Shown here in pieces: positions 57,801 to 64,000 of a stretch of 64,000 nt of DNA. Both the position numbers and the translations under genes were made by a program. Under the pieces are notes generated by a model. The model had not been told where the DNA came from. It did no database searches and saw only the letters and a list, made by a program, of their open reading frames with translations. Source of the DNA: Pachypanchax playfairii (taxonomy: Eukaryota; Chordata; Actinopteri; Cyprinodontiformes; Aplocheilidae); the NCBI GenBank assembly GCA_006937955.1, contig SSNP01000123.1, positions 1,096,083-1,160,082 of the forward strand. The letters run 5' to 3'. Position 1 is the first letter of the stretch; each line of letters starts with the position of its first letter.

Positions 57801-58211
57801 TATATATATAGTGCATATATAGGAAAAAAGCAGTGTGTCACACTTGCCTATGACATATGAGAGCATCAGGTTCCAGCCAGTGATAAAAGCCAGCAGCTCC
57901 CCAACAGTCACGTAGCTGTACAGGTAAGCAGAGCCTGTTTTAGGGACCCGGGATCCAAACTCTGCATAGCATAGTCCCGCAAATATAGATGCCAAGGCAG
58001 CAATGAAGAAAGAAATGATGATACTGGGTCCAGCTGTGTCTCTGGCCACCTCTCCAGAGAGAACGTAGACTCCGGCTCCTAAAGTGCTGCCAACTCCAAG
58101 GGCAACCAGGTCAAGCGTGGTCAGGCATCTGTTAAAGGTGGACTGCTCCCCATCAGGCTCAATGGGCTTCCTCCGAGACAGACTCACCAGAAAGGACTTG
58201 AACCACGACAT
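48865..58211 (-). CDS. slc7a2: cationic amino acid transporter 2 (SLC7A2/CAT-2)
   Basis: Plasma-membrane carrier for arginine, lysine and ornithine (APC superfamily, CAT subfamily, 14 membrane segments). Ten coding exons: 57848-58211, 57322-57477, 56809-56974, 56570-56706, 54585-54807, 49875-50011, 49549-49785, 49284-49450, 49075-49183, 48865-48995. They total 1827 nt, 608 residues plus stop (human about 658; the shorter part is the cytosolic tail). Recognised stretches are GVGSTLGAGVYVLSGEVA (first membrane helix), FYAFVGFDCIATTGEE, AALTLMMPYYMLNEKSPLP, and a C-terminal GLVIYFGYGVRNS. Exon 6 encodes the AMARDGLLF version of the loop, as in low-affinity CAT-2A. Intron 1 has a GC-AG border (ATAG|GCAAGT). 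Exons 3-5 also occur as a second copy at 51712-54101, probably an assembly artefact. The first ATG (MSWFKSFL) lies 4 nt after a 3' splice site, so a non-coding exon precedes it. The call rests on family motifs plus synteny with pdgfrl. Confidence 0.92.
51507..51567. repeat. (TATGG)n microsatellite
   Basis: About 12 pentamer units in slc7a2 intron 5. The same tract opens the right contig at 54391-54440 with about 10 units. Confidence 0.97.
51518..54380 (-). other. second copy of slc7a2 intron/exon block (likely false duplication)
   Basis: It matches 54391-57253 at a constant offset of 2873 bases. It contains exon copies at 51712-51934, 53697-53833 and 53936-54101, with identical reading frames and identical intronic repeats. 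It ends in a 14-T run right before ten N. Confidence 0.9.
52590..53440 (+). mobile_element. L2/Rex1-like LINE remnant in slc7a2 intron 4 (copy in duplicated block)
   Basis: Fragments YMLGLGQLVKNHNTHINADD and TQQSLIVKY, then a distal GTAAAGCACTTTGTAACATT tail, match fish L2/Rex1 reverse transcriptase in order. Antisense to slc7a2. Confidence 0.6.
54381..54390. other. assembly gap (10 N)
   Basis: Ten N between a poly-T end and a (TATGG)n start; the gap length is nominal. Confidence 1.
55463..56313 (+). mobile_element. L2/Rex1-like LINE remnant in slc7a2 intron 4
   Basis: Same sequence as 52590-53440, offset 2873. This is the copy lying in the intron between exons 4 and 5 of the gene model. 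Confidence 0.6.
57786..57812. repeat. (AT)n microsatellite in slc7a2 intron 1
   Basis: About 13 AT units close to the 5' end of intron 1. Confidence 0.9.
57842..57850 (-). other. slc7a2: GC-AG splice donor of slc7a2 intron 1
   Basis: Minus strand ATAG|GCAAGT. With the acceptor at 57478-57480 (CAG) it joins ATA-G to GA-ACA and keeps the conserved YVIGTSSVA peptide. No GT donor nearby gives that joint. Confidence 0.85.
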
Positions 58212-58214
58212 GCT

Positions 58215-58644
58215 TCTGAGGGATTTTTACCAGGATAGAGGTAAAATATAACAATACAATAGGCAGGAGTGCAGGTTGAAGTTGTTGGGACAAAAAGCAC
58301 AAATGGAAGAAAGAGACAGGGGAGAAGAAAGGGGGAGGGAAGGGCAGCTCACAGGATGTGTCAATGAATAGTTAGGTCAGGTCCCAAAAAAGGAACATTC
58401 TGTCTTCTAAAAAAAACATTTGTTTCAAAGTTTAATTTTATAGTATGCTTTCCTTTTTCTAAAAAGAGGCTTGTTTATCAAAACAAATTAATAATAAACT
58501 GAGTGGTAAACAATGAGATATTCTAGAACATCTCAAACAGTTCAAAAGTCTTAGTTTTGTAATAGTTAGAGGGTATTTTTTTAAATAAAACACACACACC
58601 ATTAATATTTCTTAGAATAAATGAAAGAAAACAGCTAACTCACC
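58215..58644 (-). other. slc7a2: probable 5' UTR intron of slc7a2
   Basis: A 3' splice site (CTCAG|AAGC) ends at 58216, 4 nt before the start codon. A good 5' site (AAGAG|GTGAGT) lies at 58642-58644. The upstream non-coding exon would therefore end at 58644; its start is unknown. Confidence 0.5.
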
Positions 58645-58699
58645 TCTTTGTAGGTTTCTGCCTCACAGCTGTGCTTACAAGAACTGACTGGATCTGTCA

Positions 58700-61600
58700 T
58701 TATCTTAAAATACAGATTTCTTTGATAGGCACCCGTCTTTATCTCCCCATGATATGATAGTGCTGATGCCGGGAGTTTTCATTGCCATCTACAGCTCTGA
58801 GAAACAACAACGCCCCTGGTCTAAGACTGCACTTTAGCCAGCCATCAGTTTCATGCACTGTTACTTCCTTAACGTAGCGTTAAGAAAATTTTGTGATGTT
58901 CCGCAAACTCATTTTGTCCTTTGCAAATTGTGCTTACCTCATCAATTAAATGTCATGTCAGCATTGAATCCCTCCGCTCAGGGCTAAGTCTGATCAAACA
59001 ATAAAATGAAATGAAAAACAAAAAAAATCCCATTCCCACAGAAGAATAAATCTATGATGAACTTATCTGTTTGCACTTTTTAGCTGATAGTGTTACTGGG
59101 ACTGTATTAACTTAAAACACCTGTCCAGCAATGATAAAATGTGAATTACTGACTTAGAAGGAATGACCATAAAAATTCTGAGTAGATTAAAGATAACACC
59201 CTCCTGATAATAAGGCACTTCAAGGTCCACATTTGATTGGGACTTTAGTTTTGGTCTCCATAGCAAAAAACTACAAATGTCTGAAAGAAGCAGTGGTAGA
59301 GAAATTGAACAAATAACATCTGATTCTTTTGATTAGATTTGATAAACTAGCCTACATTGTATCTTCCCCAAAGTGCCTCTGAGTTTGTTCTGTTTCGGGC
59401 CTTTTAGGAACATGTTTCCATCTAAAGGTGTGAGTGTGCCAAGACAGCCCTGAAAGGTTGGTGAAACAGAGGAAGACAAAGCAGCTTTCATGGCTTATGT
59501 GCACAGCGAGCTGCTCGCCCGCTCTCTGAGACGTAACATTTACCTTCTCATCTCCCATCATGAGATTTTAGCTTACTTAATCCCCCCTGGCATCTATACT
59601 CCAGCAGACAGGAGGTGAGAGGGAAGTTTGTGAGGAGGGTCAAAGAACCAAATCTCTTCTTAAAAGAAGATACCATTTCCAGGGGTAACAGCAGGTAAAT
59701 CGTAACTAAATAACAGCCTCCACACATGATGTTCAGCTTTATGATCAGAGGACAGATTAGGATCCTGTTAACTTCAGGCTAATAATGTGACGTTTATGGT
59801 CATCTCCTGTGCATCAGAGCCATTCCAGATACAACACTTATCAAATTATTTTTAACTTTTAAAAACACTGATTCAAGTTGGTGGACAGGTTATGGGCTTA
59901 AAATTGATTCGATGATGGGTTTTTTAATAGAAAATAGCTCTTTACCTTTATCTTCAGTCCAATGAGGTGTTGCCAGAATCTGAAACAGTGCGGCCAAACA
60001 GAAATATCTGAGCTGTTGACTTGGACGAAGAAAACATTGCTGCAATATATACGAGACTGGCCTGTGTGACCCTCCTACTCAATGGAATTACTCACAAAGT
60101 AGCCTTTCTTAGTGCTGACCAGCTGGGATCATAATGTGCTCATTATTGCAAGGAGGCTGAGAACCAGGAACTGCAAGTCCTGCTGAAAATTTTAAACAAT
60201 AACAATATTTTTGGGATCACTTTTATTGTCACATTCATGACTTTGTCAAACAGCTGAGTATGCTTTACGGAACAAAAAGAGTTTTAAAACGTTCAGGGAT
60301 CTTTGTATATACCAACAAACAATTAATGCCTACAGTCTTTATGAAATATCATGTAAAAGATCAGTTTCTGTGTAGGGAACACATTGGATGAAGTTTAAGA
60401 TTATTGCACATTCAGTTTTCAAAAATAAAGGACAAAAAATTAATTGACTTTTTTATATTTAAAAAATATTTTTATTCTAGATCTGGTGTTTGACTTCAGC
60501 TTTGCAAAAACAACTGTGTTTAATTTAGTAGATTTAAACCAGTTTGATTTCCACTGAGGTCCCAGTGTTCAGACTGCAGTGTAGTGTGATGAAGATGAAG
60601 AGGTCTATTTATTTCTGAAGGTTTCCCACCTCCATTAGTGTTTACTACATATGGCTCTGCCACTGTTTCTGTAATTTCAATCTGCTAAATGTAAGATAAA
60701 TTACCATACACAGAAAAAATAGAATAAAATAATACACAAACTTTTTATATGGATAAGTGAGCTCAGAGTTTCTTCTTACTTTGGAAGATATTTGTCCCTT
60801 TACTGTGAAGTACAGAGTCCAGTTTATTATGTTTGGATAATGTGCAAATTATTGTATTAATGAGGTAAACGATTAAAGGATTAAATTGTAAAAGATGTTT
60901 TTACTGGAGAAGGGAAGTTGAGGACCCTGGAACTTCAGAGAAGAGGAGAGGCGTGTTAGTGGTGTTTAAAGTAAGTTGTATTGTCTTAAAAATGTTGTAT
61001 GGCTTGTTGTAAGTTTATTGATGTGTTTCTTGTTCCAGGGATGATAAGGTTGATTTAAGCTTCTAAGGAGGAAGAAGAAGAGGAGCGGAGGTGGAGAGTG
61101 GGCAGAGAGGGGATTATCCAGGTAAGCTAATGTTAAATGAGAGCACCATACAGAGCAACTACTCTGAAGTCAGCAGCTAAGTCATTAGGAAGAGACTGCA
61201 TTGAGTGTGAAGCACCATCATGAGGCAGCACAGGGAACTGCACTAGCTGGCCACTGATCCACCTGGCAATAGGACAAATGAATGGAACAAGGAAGAGAGG
61301 TAACAATGGGTCAGTCTGGAATCCTGACACATGTCCCACAGTTTAAAAGTACATATGGACCTTTTTTATGTTCTTGTTTGTTTGATTTTTGTTGTAATGA
61401 ATGAGAGTTACATTTTGATCAGAACTTTTGCGTCACCACAACAAGGTTTCTACTCATGTTTGCATGTTTCCAAGGTGCGGTACACCAACCTCTCATGGGT
61501 AGGTCAAATGCAGAGACATGATTTCCCCAAAGCAATCAGTAAAGTACAATTCAATCAAAAATGTTTTATGACCTGCACCTGTTGCACATTTTATGGCCAT

Positions 61601-63209
61601 AAAAGAAAACAAAACAAAGCCAAGGGGAGGTTTCTTCCAGTGTGCGCCAGTACAGTCTAATCAGTACATCATAACTATTTGTAAAAATCTATGAAGACGA
61701 TAAATAAAAATATCCAATTCAAAAAAAGATAGTTTATAAAGTATGTTTTGTGAAGAGAAGGAATCAGGGATGACAAGGACATGACTCAATATAAATATTT
61801 TAAGTGCATAAAATCAGAAGTTGATGTTTTGAGTCATAACATATGAATGAACCCTTAATCATTGTGTTTTTGTTCACAGTTTTCTCTTGTAACTCATCAA
61901 TATATTTAATGTAATTCTTTCAGACAAAGGAATAAATAAGAAATATATTTTATGACTTATTCAGTGTTGAGTAATTCCTGTTTTGTTTCTCATTTATTTC
62001 AAAATGAACATATCAAACTTATCAGAAGTTGGTCATTAATCATTAATGTAAAGTCAATAGACAGATACTCAGATAGATGAATCACTCAACCTTCATTCTG
62101 AAAGTTAAAGTACAAATCAGACCTGAAAAGTTTAAAGGATGTTAAAGTTAAAAGGTCATCCTTAAAACTTCTCAGCCGCTGTCTTGCCTCTACTCAGTTC
62201 TTTACAAATCTTATTTAAAAAGGCCTTTTAGAATCTGAATATCAAAGTGATTTCCTTCTTATCTTTCTCAGCATGTTTACATGAGCACAACAATAAAAAC
62301 TAAAGAACGCTTTAAATGAATATTAAAGTTTCTTTAAAGAACGTCTGTCAGCATTAAATCAATGGAGTCGTGCTTTGATATGCATATGATGTTCTGAGCT
62401 GTTTCATCTTGTTTGAGTTTCAGTTTAAACACATTTTAATATCAGACAAAAATAACTTGGGTGAATATAAAATTATTTTATTAAACAATTATTTTATTTA
62501 TTAAGGCAAAAACTACCTGAATAAAACAAACCAAGCCGCAGGTGAGCAGGCTAAAATCCCTCCGCAGTGATATTAGACACTCACCGCCAGTTATAACAAA
62601 AAGTTGATTGCAGTTGTTGCTGCCAAGGGTGGAACAGTCAGCTGGTTTGAGCAGCTCAGATAGTTCAGATAGAGCAGGTGGGACTAGATAGCTTTTCCCT
62701 TGATAAATAACATACATATTTTAAAACTGCATTTTGTATTTATTCGATGTCTCTTTGGAATCAGAAGTTGTTTGCTAATCTGTTTTTTTCAGTGAGCAAA
62801 TAAATACGCAAACCCAGAGGAAATCTGTAAGGGGAAAATAATTTGTTTCTCGTCTTTTCAGTTTTTCTTCCTTCCCCATCCCCCACCCTGCTCTGCTGAC
62901 TCCCCCACTTACTGGAATGAATGAACTGACACGACAAAAATAGCGCAGGCGAGTTCTCAGATGGTGCAGCGTGTTTGTACTGTGTTAAAGTAAGAATGTA
63001 CCTTCCTCAGAAAGCTCATGAACTTAACTTTACTTTTAGATGCGTTTTGGACAGTTTTTTATGTTTCTTAACCTCCCACAGATTTATATGAAAGAAAGAA
63101 TAAACACAGAGGCAGCTAACTTTGCGCTTCCTAAATTACGACGTGCGTAAAATGATCCAAATGCGCATCATTCTGGTGGTCAGATGTTTTATATTCTGAG
63201 TAATTTATT
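58700..63209. other. unassigned DNA between slc7a2 and the right-hand CpG block
   Basis: It holds the slc7a2 promoter region somewhere near its left end and otherwise AT-rich DNA. 60900-61130 is richer in A/G. No exon, RNA gene or clear repeat was recognised. Confidence 0.45.
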
Positions 63210-63420
63210 TCATAAATGACGTTGCTCTGCTACAGGCTTCGAGTCTCTCACGCAAGCACGCAGTCCTTTCACGCACTGAGATGCTGCGCGACTGAACGCC
63301 GCAATTGCTGCGTCACAACACGCGCAGCGAGGCAGCCTGAATGTGACTGTTGGGGCGGGGAAACAGACTGTAGGACGCAGCAGCGCCGAAGAGTCCTGCA
63401 GAGACAAGGTAAGTCCAGAA
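63210..63420 (+). promoter_or_regulatory. CpG-rich block with a plus-strand splice donor, possible first exon
   Basis: CpG density is high (CTGCGCGACTGAACGCCGC, CGCGCAGCGAGG, GGGGCGGGG as a GC box near 63353). A consensus donor GACAAG|GTAAGT is at 63408-63413. This suits a promoter with a short non-coding first exon reading rightwards, away from slc7a2. In human the gene on this side of SLC7A2 is MTMR7, transcribed divergently, but nothing here identifies the product. Confidence 0.4.
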
Positions 63421-64000
63421 GATCCGTTAGCTCGAGCTTCTTCTACCCAGTTTTAGTTGATTTATCTAGAGACTTTCATAGCCTACACGTTGCACCGTGT
63501 CAGAAATTCACACGAAAAGTTTGCTGATGTTTGTTTTATAAAGGTGCCTGTGACTTTAGGAAAATAAAAAGCTATGGAAGATAAATAGGATTCAATAAGC
63601 TAAAATCGACTTCATATAAAGTTTAGTTCTTATTTTTAAAAGCGAGAACAGGTCGATTTAAAGCTTGCGGGGTTTATTCTGTTGGGGGACACAGAAGGGT
63701 GTGGTTTTAGATATAGAGACCCCCCCCCCCTTCCAGGCTGTGATGGAGACGGAATTAAACTTAACTATTTTTAGAAAGCGTCACTGACAGAAACTCTGAG
63801 CATTAAAACCAAATAGAATATTTCATTTATTTTTATGTGTAGAAAAATATAGAGCGATTTCTTTGAACTATAGAGGTCATTTAAAATAACTTCTTGTGTT
63901 TATTTTTAACTCTCCAAATTAAATCAATTACAGTGAACTCAAATCAGTTACAGTGAACTGGGCTCTTCCTGCAGCTTCCACGTGGTTTTGTGGGTTAATG
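63421..64000. other. presumed intron or flank, no feature seen
   Basis: AT-rich with a poly-C run near 63721-63730. No coding signal. Confidence 0.4.

Noticed and set aside
1..64000. CRISPR arrays, operons, phage or plasmid features
   Set aside because: No regularly spaced repeats, ribosome-binding sites or bacterial gene organisation; the sequence is clearly vertebrate.

Overview
The window is nuclear DNA from a teleost fish, most likely a percomorph. It holds two vertebrate genes with spliced exons in a matrix of fish-type repeats: tRNA-derived SINEs, Tc1/mariner, L2-, RTE- and L1-type LINEs, Gypsy LTRs, TTAA-ended MITEs and CA microsatellites. There is no prokaryotic organisation, no CRISPR array and no rRNA gene. 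Species and database identity could not be tested here.

The two genes are both on the minus strand. pdgfrl (30049-32846) has seven coding exons, 389 codons, a signal peptide and three Ig-like modules. slc7a2 (48865-58211) has ten coding exons that join exactly in frame to 608 codons and encode a CAT-2 type cationic amino acid transporter. SLC7A2 and PDGFRL are neighbours in the same orientation in the human genome, so the pair is conserved synteny. They are not a functional unit: one is a plasma-membrane arginine/lysine carrier, the other a predicted secreted Ig protein. A CpG-rich block at 63210-63420 carries a strong plus-strand splice donor and may be the first exon of a divergent neighbour.

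The left 30 kb (1-30048) has no recognisable host gene. It contains a Gypsy-type 3' LTR at the edge, a hAT-like MITE, SINEs, one intact Tc1 transposon (4054-5655), an RTE LINE split by an older Tc1-like element, a C-rich repeat split by a second, frameshifted Tc1 copy (11444-13044), an L2 remnant, several MITEs, a solo LTR with a perfect 5-bp target duplication, and a microsatellite/telomere-like repeat block.

The middle (33-48 kb) is a repeat graveyard. An antisense L1 remnant is split by three inverted-repeat elements, including a 371-bp palindrome with apparently perfect 177-bp arms and a ~1-kb foldback element. It is followed by SINEs, a hAT C-terminal fragment, an L1 ORF1 fragment, two MITEs and a broken chromodomain Gypsy element.

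The right part holds slc7a2. Here 51518-54380 is repeated at 54391-57253 across a run of ten N. The repeat includes exons 3-5, its two edges are a poly-T tract and a (TATGG)n tract, and including both copies would break the reading frame. It is most simply an unmerged contig overlap, not a real duplication.

The strongest leads are the perfect palindrome with its two-strand ORF, the foldback element and its single-arm relative, the group of TTAA-ended elements, the apparent CAT-2A-only exon choice plus GC-AG intron in slc7a2, and the false duplication.
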